Shown in pieces: positions 1-7,965 of a DNA stretch of 64,000 bases. The position numbers and the translations under genes were made by a program. The DNA lies in NCBI RefSeq assembly GCF_014203535.1, contig NZ_JACHJI010000006.1, positions 372,001-436,000 on the forward strand, given 5' to 3'. Each line of letters begins with the position of its first letter. Position 1 is the stretch's first letter. The notes below the pieces were generated by a model, which did no database searches, was not told the DNA's origin, and was given only the letters and a program-made list of their open reading frames with translations. The DNA is from Streptomyces griseomycini (GTDB lineage Bacteria; Actinomycetota; Actinomycetes; Streptomycetales; Streptomycetaceae).

Positions 1-42
1 GGGAGTGAGCGTCCTGCGGGGGCGCGCCCGGCGTCCCTGACG

Positions 43-522
43 TCAGGGCAGTCCGACGTCCCCCAGGGACGGCAGGAGGGATTCGAGACCGCTCGGCAGG
101 TTGCTGGGCACCCCGCTCGGCAGCTCGGTGGGGAAGCCGGAGGGCAGCTCCGTGGGGAAGCCGGACGGGAGCCAGCTCGGCGGAACGCTGGGCAGCTCGG
201 AGGGGATGCCCGGCAACCGATCGGGCGGACCGCCGGTGCCCGTGCTGCTCTCGGCGGGCTCCTTGTCCGGCGAGTCGTCGTCGCCCGAGGCCACCAGCAC
301 GACGAGGGAGACGGCCACGACGGCCGCGATCACGGCGAGCAGGACGAGCAGGAGCCTGCGTCCGCCGGGACCGCGGCCCGGGCCGCCCCGGTCGCCGGGC
401 GGCCCGGGCGGCGGCGCACCGCCGTACGAGGGCGGTCCGAAGTCCCCGCCCGGAGGGGGTGTGTCACCCGGCGGGCCGGACGGCGGCCGGGGCGGTACGG
501 GTGGCATGGCCATACGCACCAT
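43..522 (-). CDS. proline-rich single-pass membrane protein
   Basis: The product is about 159 residues if it starts at the ATG at 522; ATGs at 513 and 507 are equally plausible. It begins with a Pro/Gly-rich cytoplasmic stretch (about 50 residues, rich in PPG and GGP). One transmembrane segment of about 22 hydrophobic residues (LLLVLLAVIAAVV...) follows, then an acidic DDD turn and an extracellular tail of repeated LPSG/FPTE units. The tail contains an exact-period 24-bp tandem duplication at 121-168. This layout is common for small Streptomyces envelope proteins of unknown role. No catalytic motif is visible and I assign no function. The reading frame stays open upstream to 666, but that part has the arginine-rich composition of a shadow frame. 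Confidence 0.6.
   Translation of the reverse strand: MVRMAMPPVPPRPPSGPPGDTPPPGGDFGPPSYGGAPPPGPPGDRGGPGRGPGGRRLLLVLLAVIAAVVAVSLVVLVASGDDDSPDKEPAESSTGTGGPPDRLPGIPSELPSVPPSWLPSGFPTELPSGFPTELPSGVPSNLPSGLESLLPSLGDVGLP
121..168. repeat. 24-bp tandem duplication in the proline-rich tail
   Basis: Bases 121-144 and 145-168 match at 22 of 24 positions and encode two successive copies of the octapeptide LPSGFPTE. Diverged copies follow on the protein (LPSGVPSN and LPSGLESL). The repeat keeps the frame and probably varies in number between strains. Confidence 0.75.
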
Positions 523-882
523 GGTCGCCGCGGATCCCGGCTCCGCGCGAGGGTGCCGCGCGGAAGCCGACGCGGCCCCGGGGCACCGGTGCGACGACTC
601 CGGCGCACTCCGCGCGGAGGCGCGCCGCGCACGGCGTCGCACGCGCGGGGGCGCCGGCAGGCGCACCGGACGCGGGACGCACCCGGCGCCGACGAACGCG
701 GGCGGCGGGCCGCCGGTGGAGGCACGGCGGCGCGGGGGCCATCACCGCGGGAAGCACGGCGGCGTGCGCCGGACGCGGCCGGCACCGCGGCGCGCGGGGG
801 CACGGCCGCCCGGGAGCACGCAGCGCACAGGGGTCCGCTGCGGGACCGCCGCAACCGTCCGGGACGCCGTCGCGGAAACCAC
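523..882. other. gene-free GC-rich interval
   Basis: This is about 360 bp between the start of the proline-rich protein gene and the terminator of xylA. Several long frames are open in it, but their translations are almost only Arg, Ala, Gly and Pro, as expected of GC-rich DNA without selection. I see no ribosome binding site followed by a sensible protein. It probably holds the promoter of the minus-strand gene below it. Confidence 0.5.
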
Positions 883-949
883 CACGGACGCGCGGGGGCG
901 CGACCGCCCGGCGTGACAGCCGGTGCGACCGCGCCCCCGCGCGTCCGTG
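883..949 (-). terminator. strong hairpin terminator of xylA
   Basis: The arms 883-901 and 931-949 are perfectly complementary over 19 bp with a 29-nt loop. The hairpin starts 11 bp beyond the xylA stop codon on the minus strand. There is no clear U-tract, which is usual for Streptomyces terminators. Confidence 0.7.
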
Positions 950-959
950 TGCCCGAAGG

Positions 960-2126
960 TCAGCCCCGGGCCCCCAGCAAGTGGTCCATCGCCAGCTGGT
1001 CCAGGCGCTCGAAGGCCATGCCGCGCGCGGCGGCGGCGTCGACGTCGAAGTCCTCGAACGCGGACCGGTCGTCGAGCAGGGCCTGGAGGCCGTCGGCCGC
1101 CGTGGGCTGGGCCAGCTGGTCCAGACGGGCCGCGCGCAGCGCCTCCTGCACCTCCGGGTCGGCGCGGAACGCGGCCGCGCGCTCCTTGAGGATCAGGTAG
1201 TTGCGCATGCAGCCGGCCGCCGAGGCCCACACGCCGTCGAAGTCCTCGGTCCGCGGCGGCTTGAAGTCGAAGTGCCGCGGGCCTTCGTACCCGGCCGACT
1301 CCAGCAGGTCCACCAGCCAGAACGCGGCGCGCAGGTCACCCGCGCCGAAGCGGAGGTCCTGGTCGTACTTGATGCCGGACTGGCCGTTGAGGTCGATGTG
1401 GAACAGCTTGCCCGCCCACAGCGCCTGGGCGATGCCGTGCGGGAAGTTCAGCCCGGCCATCTGCTCGTGGCCGACCTCCGGGTTGACGCCGTACAGCTCC
1501 GGGCGCTCCAGGCGCTCGATGAACGCCAGGGCGTGTCCGATGGTGGGCAGCAGGATGTCGCCGCGCGGCTCGTTCGGCTTGGGCTCGATGGCGAAGCGGA
1601 TGTCGTAGCCCTGGGCGGTGACGTACTCGCCGAGCAGGTCGAAGGCCTCCTTCATGCGGTCGAGGGCGACGCGCACGTCCTTGGCGGCGCCGGACTCGGC
1701 GCCCTCCCGGCCGCCCCAGGCCACGTAGGTCTGCGCGCCGAGCTCGGCCGCGAGGTCGATGTTGCGCATGGTCTTGCGCAGCGCGTAGCGGCGCACGTCG
1801 CGGTCGTTGGCGGTGAACCCGCCGTCCTTGAACACCGGGTGGGTGAACAGGTTGGTGGTGGCCATCGGCACCTTCATGCCGGTGTCGTCCAGCGCCTGCC
1901 GGAACCGCTTGACGTGCTCCTCCCGCTCGCTCTCGCTCGAGCCGAAGGGGATGAGGTCGTCGTCGTGGAAGGTGACGCCGTGGGCGCCCAGCTCGGCGAG
2001 ACGCCGAACGGACTCGACCGGGTCGAGGGCGCGCCGCGTGGCGTCACCGAAGGGGTCCCGTCCCTGCCAGCCGACGGTCCACAGTCCGAACGTGAACTTG
2101 TCCTCGGGGGTGGGCTGGTAGCTCAT
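960..2126 (-). CDS. xylA: xylose isomerase
   Basis: This enzyme converts D-xylose to D-xylulose (and glucose to fructose in vitro) in the cytoplasm, using two divalent metals. The 388-residue length is exactly that of Streptomyces class I xylose isomerases, and the N-terminus (YQPTPEDKFTFGLWTVGWQG) is nearly diagnostic. The catalytic pair His54/Asp57 lies in VTFHDDDLIPFG. Metal-ligand segments follow (AIEPKPNEPRGD, HIDLNGQSG, HFDFKPPR). The ATG at 2126 is preceded by an AAGGAG ribosome binding site. The gene is divergent from xylB and shares its promoter region, so both are probably controlled by the ROK repressor at 3804. Certainty is very high. Confidence 0.98.
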   Translation of the reverse strand: MSYQPTPEDKFTFGLWTVGWQGRDPFGDATRRALDPVESVRRLAELGAHGVTFHDDDLIPFGSSESEREEHVKRFRQALDDTGMKVPMATTNLFTHPVFKDGGFTANDRDVRRYALRKTMRNIDLAAELGAQTYVAWGGREGAESGAAKDVRVALDRMKEAFDLLGEYVTAQGYDIRFAIEPKPNEPRGDILLPTIGHALAFIERLERPELYGVNPEVGHEQMAGLNFPHGIAQALWAGKLFHIDLNGQSGIKYDQDLRFGAGDLRAAFWLVDLLESAGYEGPRHFDFKPPRTEDFDGVWASAAGCMRNYLILKERAAAFRADPEVQEALRAARLDQLAQPTAADGLQALLDDRSAFEDFDVDAAAARGMAFERLDQLAMDHLLGARG

Positions 2127-2253
2127 GCCGCGGCTCCTTGCTCGCTGAGACTATTTCGTCATGGCGCTTTACAAATTAGTATGCAGGAACATTTCTGGGA
2201 AGAGACACACCCCGCCGAGTCGCGGAAGTGGGTCGCAGAAGAGGGAGAGACCG
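2127..2253. promoter_or_regulatory. xylA/xylB divergent promoter region with candidate XylR operator
   Basis: This 127-bp interval separates the two divergent xylose genes. It has the only AT-rich patch in the neighbourhood, CTTTACAAATTAGTATG at 2167-2183, which stands out against about 73% GC. A patch like this between xylA and xylB is the expected place for both promoters and for the operator of a ROK-type xylose repressor. The operator itself is an inference, because no clean palindrome could be delimited. Confidence 0.5.
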
Positions 2254-3699
2254 ATGTCAGCAGCCGAGGGTCCGCTCGTCGTCGGCGTGGACACATCCAC
2301 CCAGTCCACCAAGGCGCTGGTCGTCGACGTGGCCACCGGCCGGATCGTGGCGAGCGGCCAGGCGCCGCACACGGTGACCTCCGGGGCGGGCCGGGAGAGC
2401 GATCCGCGCCAGTGGTGGGACGCCCTGCGCGAGGCGCTGCGCCAGTGCGGCGAACCGGCGCACGAGGCCGCCGCCGTGTCGATCGGCGGGCAGCAGCACG
2501 GCCTGGTCACCCTGGACGAGCGGGGCGAGCCGGTGCGGCCGGCGCTGCTGTGGAACGACGTGCGCTCCGCGCCCCAGGCCCGCCGGCTCACCGAGGAACT
2601 GGGCGGCGCGAAGTTCTGGGCCGAGCGCACCGGAAGCGTGCCCGCCGCCTCCTTCACGGTCACCAAGTGGGCCTGGCTGGCGGAGCACGAGCCGGAGGCG
2701 GTCCGCGCCACCAGGGCCGTCCGGCTCCCCCACGACTACCTCACCGAGCGGCTCACCGGCCAGGGCACGACCGACCGCGGCGACGCCTCCGGCACCGGCT
2801 GGTGGGCCTCCGGGACCGAGGCCTACGACGAGGAGATCCTCGCCCACGTGGGCCTCGACCCGGCGCTGCTGCCCCGCGTCGTGCGGCCCGGCGAGGTGGC
2901 CGGGACCGTGCGCGACGGCCACGACCTGCCGTTCTCCAGGGGCACCCTGGTGGCGTGCGGCACCGGGGACAACGCCGCCGCCGCGCTGGGCCTCGGGATA
3001 CGCCCCGGCACGCCGGTGATGAGCCTCGGCACCTCGGGCACCGTGTACGCCGTGTCGCGGCGCAGGCCGGCCGACCCGACCGGCACGGTCGCGGGCTTCG
3101 CCGACGCGCGCGGCGACTGGCTGCCGCTGGCGTGCACCCTCAACTGCACGCTGGCCGTGGACCGGGTCGCGGCCCTGCTGGGCCTGGACCGCGAGGCCGT
3201 CGAACCCGGCCGCGGCGTCACGCTGCTGCCGTTCCTGGACGGCGAACGCACCCCGAACCTCCCCGACTCCTCCGGCCTGCTGCACGGGCTGCGCCACGAC
3301 ACCACCGGCGGCCAGCTGCTCCAGGCCGCCTACGACGGCGCCGTGTACTCCCTGCTGGCCGCGCTCGACCTCGTCCTCGACGAGGACGCCGACCCGTCGG
3401 CACCCCTGCTGCTGATCGGCGGCGGCGCCCGGGGCACGGCCTGGCAGCAGACCGTACGGCGGCTGTCGGGGCGGCCCGTGCAGGTGCCCGGGGCCAAGGA
3501 GTTGGTCGCGCTCGGCGCCGCGGCGCAGGCGGCCGGGCTGCTCACCGGGGAGGACCCGGCCGCGGTCGCCCGGCGCTGGGACACGGCGGCCGGGCCGGTG
3601 CTGGAGGCGGTGGAGCGGGACGAGGAGACGCTGGCCAGGCTCGCCGGGGTACTCTCCGACGCGGCCCCGCTGCTGGAGCGCGCCCCGGGCGCCGAGTGA
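2254..3699 (+). CDS. xylB: xylulokinase
   Basis: This 481-residue FGGY-family kinase phosphorylates D-xylulose to xylulose 5-phosphate, feeding the pentose phosphate pathway. The N-terminal lobe has the ATPase phosphate loop GVDTSTQSTKALVVD and the substrate-loop motif SIGGQQHGLV. The C-terminal lobe has the nucleotide-binding LLLIGGGARG segment. The start is the ATG at 2254 after GAGGGAGAGA; an in-frame ATG at 2161 lies in the AT-rich regulatory patch and gives an atypical N-terminus. It is divergent from xylA and followed 104 bp later by the ROK regulator, which completes a xylose locus. Function is confident from family and context together. Confidence 0.96.
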   Translation: MSAAEGPLVVGVDTSTQSTKALVVDVATGRIVASGQAPHTVTSGAGRESDPRQWWDALREALRQCGEPAHEAAAVSIGGQQHGLVTLDERGEPVRPALLWNDVRSAPQARRLTEELGGAKFWAERTGSVPAASFTVTKWAWLAEHEPEAVRATRAVRLPHDYLTERLTGQGTTDRGDASGTGWWASGTEAYDEEILAHVGLDPALLPRVVRPGEVAGTVRDGHDLPFSRGTLVACGTGDNAAAALGLGIRPGTPVMSLGTSGTVYAVSRRRPADPTGTVAGFADARGDWLPLACTLNCTLAVDRVAALLGLDREAVEPGRGVTLLPFLDGERTPNLPDSSGLLHGLRHDTTGGQLLQAAYDGAVYSLLAALDLVLDEDADPSAPLLLIGGGARGTAWQQTVRRLSGRPVQVPGAKELVALGAAAQAAGLLTGEDPAAVARRWDTAAGPVLEAVERDEETLARLAGVLSDAAPLLERAPGAE

Positions 3700-3803
3700 C
3701 GGCACGGCCCGAGGACACCGGCCGCACGCCCTGCCCGAAGGCACCGCCCGACGGCGGGGAGCGGCGGCAGGCGACGACGGAGAGACCGAGGACTGACGGA
3801 GGA

Positions 3804-5012
3804 ATGAGCGCACCGCTGCACGAGGCCCGCCCGGCCGGCCCGGGGCGCGCACTGCCCGACACCCAGCAGGGCATGCGCCGTCGCAACCTCTCGCGGGTGC
3901 TGCACACCGTCAGCGCCGAGGGGCCGCTGTCCCGGGCCGCCGTCGCCTCACGCATCGGGCTGACCCGCGCGGCGGTGTCCACCCTGGTCGACGAGCTCAT
4001 CCGCTCGGGGCTCCTGGAGGAACTGGGCCCCGAGCGGCCCGGACGCGTGGGCCGCCCCGGCTCGGCGCTCGCCGTCAGCGGCAACGGCCCGGCGGGAGTC
4101 GGCGCCGAGGTCGGCGTCGACCACCTCGCGGTCTGCGCGGTCGACCTGCGCGGGCGGGTCCGCTCACGGGCGGTGCGGCACGTGGCGAACCGGGACCGCT
4201 CCCCCGAGCCGGTGATCGGGGACCTCACCGAGCTGGTCCACCGGGTCGTCGCCGAGGCGGAGGCCGAGGGCCTGTGGCCGGCGGGGCTCGCCGTGGCCGT
4301 ACCGGGGCTGGTGGCGCGCGACGCCCGGACCGTCGTGCGCGCCCCGAACCTCGGCTGGCAGGACACGGACCTCGGCGCGCTGCTGCCGGCCCGGTTCCCG
4401 CTCACCGTGGCCAACGAGGCCAACTTCGGCGCACTCGCCGAACTCTGGCTCGGTGAGGGGACCCCGCGGGACTTCCTCCACGTGTCGGCCGAGATCGGCA
4501 TCGGTGCCGCGGTGGTCGTGGACGGGCGGCTGCTGCACGGAAACCGGGGCTTCGCGGGCGAGTTGGGCCATGTGCCGGTGCAGCCCGAGGGACCGGAGTG
4601 CGCGTGCGGCGGACGCGGCTGCCTGGAGCAGTACGCCGGCGAGGACGCGGTGCTGCGCGCGGCCGGGCTGGAGCCGGGCGAGGACCGCGTCGGAAGGCTC
4701 GCGGGCCGCGCCGAACAGGGCGACGCGGCCGTACGGCGCGCCCTGCACGACGCGGGAACGGCGCTCGGCATCGCCCTGACCGGGGCGGTCAATCTGCTGG
4801 ACCCCGAGAGCGTCGTGCTGGGCGGCGCGCTGTCCGGACTCGCGCCCTGGCTGCTGCCGGCCCTGCGGTCCGAGCTGGCCCGCCGTACGGCGGGACCGGC
4901 CTGCCCCGTCTCCGTGTCCGCGCTGGGTCCGGAAGGACCGCTGCTGGGCGCGGCGCACTCGGTGGTGCGGGGGGTCCTGGACGACCCGGCGGCCGTCGCC
5001 GAGCGGGCCTGA
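3804..5012 (+). CDS. xylR: ROK-family transcriptional repressor (xylose regulator)
   Basis: The 402-residue product has an N-terminal winged helix-turn-helix (about residues 20-80, containing LSRAAVASRIGLTRAAVSTLVDEL split over two helices). A ROK sugar-kinase-like domain follows, with the glycine-rich ATPase-fold segment and the zinc motif CACGGRGCLEQ. Regulators of this kind bind the sugar or sugar phosphate and release DNA. The gene sits downstream of xylB next to xylA, so xylose control is the obvious role; the symbol is given by context. The ATG at 3804 follows GGAGGA. The frame is open far upstream, but that part overlaps xylB in another frame and is not coding. Confidence 0.88.
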   Translation: MSAPLHEARPAGPGRALPDTQQGMRRRNLSRVLHTVSAEGPLSRAAVASRIGLTRAAVSTLVDELIRSGLLEELGPERPGRVGRPGSALAVSGNGPAGVGAEVGVDHLAVCAVDLRGRVRSRAVRHVANRDRSPEPVIGDLTELVHRVVAEAEAEGLWPAGLAVAVPGLVARDARTVVRAPNLGWQDTDLGALLPARFPLTVANEANFGALAELWLGEGTPRDFLHVSAEIGIGAAVVVDGRLLHGNRGFAGELGHVPVQPEGPECACGGRGCLEQYAGEDAVLRAAGLEPGEDRVGRLAGRAEQGDAAVRRALHDAGTALGIALTGAVNLLDPESVVLGGALSGLAPWLLPALRSELARRTAGPACPVSVSALGPEGPLLGAAHSVVRGVLDDPAAVAERA

Positions 5013-5016
5013 GACG

Positions 5017-5041
5017 GCCCGCCGTCCCACGGACGGCGGGC
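5017..5041 (+). terminator. hairpin terminator after the ROK regulator
   Basis: The arms 5017-5027 and 5031-5041 are perfectly complementary (11 bp, GC only) around a 3-nt loop. The hairpin begins 4 bp after the stop codon. Confidence 0.75.
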
Positions 5042-5121
5042 GACGGCTCCGGCACCTCACCTCTCGATTACGAATCGTTCAACTCCTGGTTTCCGCACGG
5101 TGAGCAGGCGACGATGAGAAC

Positions 5122-5517
5122 ATGACACCGGCGCAGCGAGCCATGGAGCGACTGGGGACGTGGCCCGACCTCACGGCCTGTCCGGCAGGTTGCGGTACGG
5201 GGCAGGCGTTCCGCACCGCCCGTGACGAGATCGTCCACTTCCACTCCGATCGGGACGTGGACCTCCACCTCACCCGCCGCGCCATCCAGCGCTTCCACTA
5301 CGACCTGGGCGGGTCGAGCGCGATACAACTGGTCCCGGGCTCGTGCTGGGTGACGGTGCATCTGGACTGCGCGACGGACGTCGACCTGCTGCTGAGCCTG
5401 GTGAGCGTCGCCCTCAAGGCCCACCAGGTCCGGCCCCCGTCCACCGGGCCGGTGCCGGCCGGGTGCAACTTCCACCGGGTCACCGTGCTGCCGCGCGACG
5501 CGGTGAACGAGCGCTGA
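5122..5517 (+). CDS. luciferase-family (DUF5519-like) conserved protein
   Basis: This 131-residue cytoplasmic protein carries the conserved run LGGSSAIQLVPGSCWVTVHL and a following LLLSLVSVALKAHQ helix. I recall this pattern from small Streptomyces proteins annotated as luciferase family or DUF5519. No signal peptide or membrane helix is present. The name comes from weak domain similarity; nothing here indicates light emission. Upstream (5065-5077) is a short inverted repeat CGATT/AATCG in an AT-richer stretch, which may be part of its promoter. Function is unknown; the gene itself is convincing from codon usage and conservation. Confidence 0.7.
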   Translation: MTPAQRAMERLGTWPDLTACPAGCGTGQAFRTARDEIVHFHSDRDVDLHLTRRAIQRFHYDLGGSSAIQLVPGSCWVTVHLDCATDVDLLLSLVSVALKAHQVRPPSTGPVPAGCNFHRVTVLPRDAVNER

Positions 5518-5542
5518 GCCGCCCGCCGGGACCCGTGGGCCC

Positions 5543-5737
5543 TCACGGCCGCAGACTGCCGACGATGTCCGCGGTCGCCGTGAGGCCGCTGTGGATGGTG
5601 GGGGCGATGCTGGTGCTGGCCAGGTAGAAGCCGAGCAGCAGGCAGACCAGGGCGTGGGAGATCTTCAGCCCGCCGTTGCGCAGGAAGATCACCGCCAGGA
5701 CCGCGAGCAGCAGCACCACAGAGATGGAAACGGCCAT
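5543..5737 (-). CDS. small two-helix membrane protein
   Basis: The product is 64 residues from the ATG at 5737, which has a GAGGAGG ribosome binding site just upstream; the longer frame to 5782 adds an arginine-rich leader without one. It has two hydrophobic segments: residues 4-18 (ISVVLLLAVLAVIFL) and about 25-42 (ALVCLLLGFYLAST). They are joined by the polar turn RNGGLKISH and followed by a short polar tail. It is convergent with the DUF5519-like gene, with 25 bp between stops. It resembles small conserved Streptomyces membrane proteins of unknown function. I do not assign a role. Confidence 0.65.
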   Translation of the reverse strand: MAVSISVVLLLAVLAVIFLRNGGLKISHALVCLLLGFYLASTSIAPTIHSGLTATADIVGSLRP

Positions 5738-5839
5738 CGTCAACCTCCTCCGCCACGTCCGCTTCGCGGCGTTCGGCCGCAAGTGTGGCGTAGCGGAGGG
5801 TTCGTCCGGGCGGCTGACCTGTCCTCCGAACGTGTGGTG

Positions 5840-6703
5840 TCACGCCCGCCGGTGGGCGTCGAGGAAGGATTCCAGCCCGGCGAGGTCGTCGGTGTTGAGG
5901 TGGTCGACGTCCGCGGCGACCAGTTCGCCCCACAGCGCGTCGCGTGCGGGGCCCGGGAGGTCCGGGGTGGCCCAGAACCGTACCTTCTGCCCGCGCGCGT
6001 GCGCGGTGCCCACGATGTCCCGCAGTTTCCGGCGCTCGGCGTCGGGGAACGCTCCGGCGCCCCGCCAGGTGAAGTGGAGCGTCCAGTTGTCGCTGATCAA
6101 CGGGACGAAGGAGGCCGGCGCCGGGCCGCCGAGGTCGGCGAGACGGCCGTCGTAGAAGGCGCGGCGCACCCGCTGGGCCTCCATGGGCGCACGGGCCGCG
6201 CGGTCGCCGGAGACGACGGCCGTGACGGGCCCGGGCAGGACCCGGCCGTGCGCGTAGGTGGTGAACAGGTGCCGGTAGCGGCGCAGACGGCGGTCGAGTG
6301 CGAGGTAGGTGGACGAGCCCTCGGTCTTGAGGTCGACGAGGAGCTGGAACGGCCCGCGGTGCCCGCGGTACACGGAGCCCCGGTGGGCGCGGACGCGGGC
6401 GGCGAGCGGATCGAGGTAGAGGGATTCGAGGGTGCGGGACGGGTCGAGGTCCTCGGGGTCGTGGGCGACGAGGAGTTGGTCGCCGACCAGGAAGACGTCC
6501 GCCTCGACGCTGCCGAAGCGGTGGTCGAGGGCGTCGAGGAGGGGGCGCGGGTGCTCGTAGTCGTTGTGGGCGTGGGCGCGCCACAACGGGCGCGGGTGGT
6601 GCTTCCGTTCGCCGGCCAGCGCCTGGGCGGCGGGGAGGGCGACGGAACCGGCGAGGGCGGCGCCGAGGGTGGTGAGGGCTCTGCGGCGGGTGGTGAGGGC
6701 CAT
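5840..6703 (-). CDS. exported phosphatidylinositol-PLC/GDPD-like protein (AIM6 family)
   Basis: The 287-residue protein has a twin-arginine-type leader (TTRRRALTTLGAALAGSVALP, then AQA) and is predicted to act outside the membrane. The mature part begins with the phosphodiesterase-barrel signatures WRAHAHNDYEHPRPL and VEADVFLVGDQLLVAHD. These supply the His, Glu, Asp and second His positions used by glycerophosphodiester phosphodiesterases and PI-PLC relatives. Overall pattern and length fit the group named after yeast Altered Inheritance of Mitochondria protein 6. Substrate is unknown; a phosphodiester in the envelope or medium is the reasonable guess. The ATG at 6703 follows GGGAGGAAG. Confidence 0.75.
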   Translation of the reverse strand: MALTTRRRALTTLGAALAGSVALPAAQALAGERKHHPRPLWRAHAHNDYEHPRPLLDALDHRFGSVEADVFLVGDQLLVAHDPEDLDPSRTLESLYLDPLAARVRAHRGSVYRGHRGPFQLLVDLKTEGSSTYLALDRRLRRYRHLFTTYAHGRVLPGPVTAVVSGDRAARAPMEAQRVRRAFYDGRLADLGGPAPASFVPLISDNWTLHFTWRGAGAFPDAERRKLRDIVGTAHARGQKVRFWATPDLPGPARDALWGELVAADVDHLNTDDLAGLESFLDAHRRA

Positions 6704-6830
6704 GTTCTTCCTCCCTGGTGGGGCCGTACGGGGCCTCAGTGAGTATGCGGTCCGTACGAGGCCGAGGAGCAGTACCGTGCGGGGAGTTGGCCGATCCGCC
6801 GTCGTGTGTTCACCTCACCGCGCGGGGCGC

Positions 6831-6864
6831 GCAGAAGCCCGCCCCCCGAGGGGCGGGCTTCTGC
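6831..6864 (-). terminator. strong terminator of the acyl-CoA dehydrogenase operon
   Basis: Perfect 15-bp arms (6831-6845 and 6850-6864) surround a 4-nt loop. The hairpin lies 19 bp beyond the stop of the last operon gene on the minus strand and isolates the operon from the phosphodiesterase gene downstream. Confidence 0.8.
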
Positions 6865-6882
6865 CGCTGTTCGACCGGGGGG

Positions 6883-7965
6883 TCAGGGCGCCCGCAGGTC
6901 GACCAGTTCGGCCAGCGCCTCGCGGTGGGCGCCCGCCGTCCCGTAGGCGATCGAGTCGGCCTTGGCGCGCTTCAGGTAGAGGTGTGCCGGGTGTTCCCAG
7001 GTCATGCCGATGCCGCCGTGCAGCTGCAGCGCCTCCTCGGCGGCGCGGACCGCGGCGGGGGCCGCGTAGGCCTGGGCGACGGCGACCGCCACGTCGGCGT
7101 CCTCACCGGTCGCCAGGGCGTCGGCGGCGCCCCGCGCGGCGGCGCGGAGGTTGACGACCTCCAGCCACAGCTGGGCCAGCCGGTGCTTGAGCGCCTGGAA
7201 ACCGCCGACGGGGCGGTTGAACTGCTTGCGGTCCTTCAGGTAGCGGACGGTCTCCGTCAGCGACCGGTCGGCGAGACCGAGCTGTTCCGATGCGAGCAGT
7301 CCGGCCCCGGCCCGCAGGGCACGGCGTACGGCGGGTTCGGCGTCGCCCAGCCGGCGCCCGGGGGCGCCCTCGAGCGTCACGCGCGCCACCGGTCGGGTCA
7401 GGTCCAGGGAGACCTGAGGGGTGACGGTCGCGGCGGAGGCGTCGACCGCGTACAGCCCTCCGTCGTCCGCGGGCACCAGCAGCACGTCGGCGAGGGCCGC
7501 GTCGGCGATCCCGGTCAGCTCCCCGTGCAGAGCGCCCTTCTCGAGCCGCGCGTTCGCGAAGGCGCCGCCCGGGGCCACGTGCAGTCCGACGGCCAGCGCA
7601 CCGATCGTCGTCGCGGACGCCAGCTCCGCGAGCAGACCGTCGGTCCCACAGGCCAGCAGCGCCTCGGTGGCGACGACGGCGCTCGTCAGATAGGGAACGG
7701 GCGCGACCGCGCGGCCCAGTTCCTCCAGGACGACGGCGGCCTCCCGGTGTGTGGCGCCCTGACCGCCCAGTTCCTCGGGCACCAGCAGGCCGGCGAGGCC
7801 CATCGTGCCGGAGAGCGCCTTCCACACCTGCACGTCGTGCGGCGCGGCCGACTCGGTCCGGGCGATCACGCCCGCCGCGTCGCAGTGGTCGGTGAGCAGG
7901 TCCCGGACGGCGGCGCGCAGCGCCTCTTCCTCTTCCGAGTACAGCAGGTCGGGCTGTGCGCTCAT
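6883..7965 (-). CDS. acyl-CoA dehydrogenase (small-subunit-like)
   Basis: This 360-residue flavoprotein is of the acyl-CoA dehydrogenase fold: N-terminal helical domain, middle beta domain, and a C-terminal helical domain ending in LQLHGGIGMTWEHPAHLYLKRA. The first 230 residues are shorter and more diverged than in canonical members, as in the FadE partner subunits of heteromeric actinobacterial dehydrogenases. Its ATG at 7965 overlaps the stop of the next upstream dehydrogenase by 4 bp (ATGA), so the two are translationally coupled. I infer a paired enzyme oxidising an acyl-CoA, possibly branched, cyclic or steroid-side-chain-like. The substrate cannot be read from sequence. Confidence 0.88.
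   Translation of the reverse strand: MSAQPDLLYSEEEEALRAAVRDLLTDHCDAAGVIARTESAAPHDVQVWKALSGTMGLAGLLVPEELGGQGATHREAAVVLEELGRAVAPVPYLTSAVVATEALLACGTDGLLAELASATTIGALAVGLHVAPGGAFANARLEKGALHGELTGIADAALADVLLVPADDGGLYAVDASAATVTPQVSLDLTRPVARVTLEGAPGRRLGDAEPAVRRALRAGAGLLASEQLGLADRSLTETVRYLKDRKQFNRPVGGFQALKHRLAQLWLEVVNLRAAARGAADALATGEDADVAVAVAQAYAAPAAVRAAEEALQLHGGIGMTWEHPAHLYLKRAKADSIAYGTAGAHREALAELVDLRAP

Noticed and set aside
459..3803. A very long open frame on the plus strand running into the ROK regulator
   Set aside because: It crosses xylA antisense and xylB in another frame; the translation is Arg/Ala/Gly-biased and only the part from 3804 has a ribosome site and domains.
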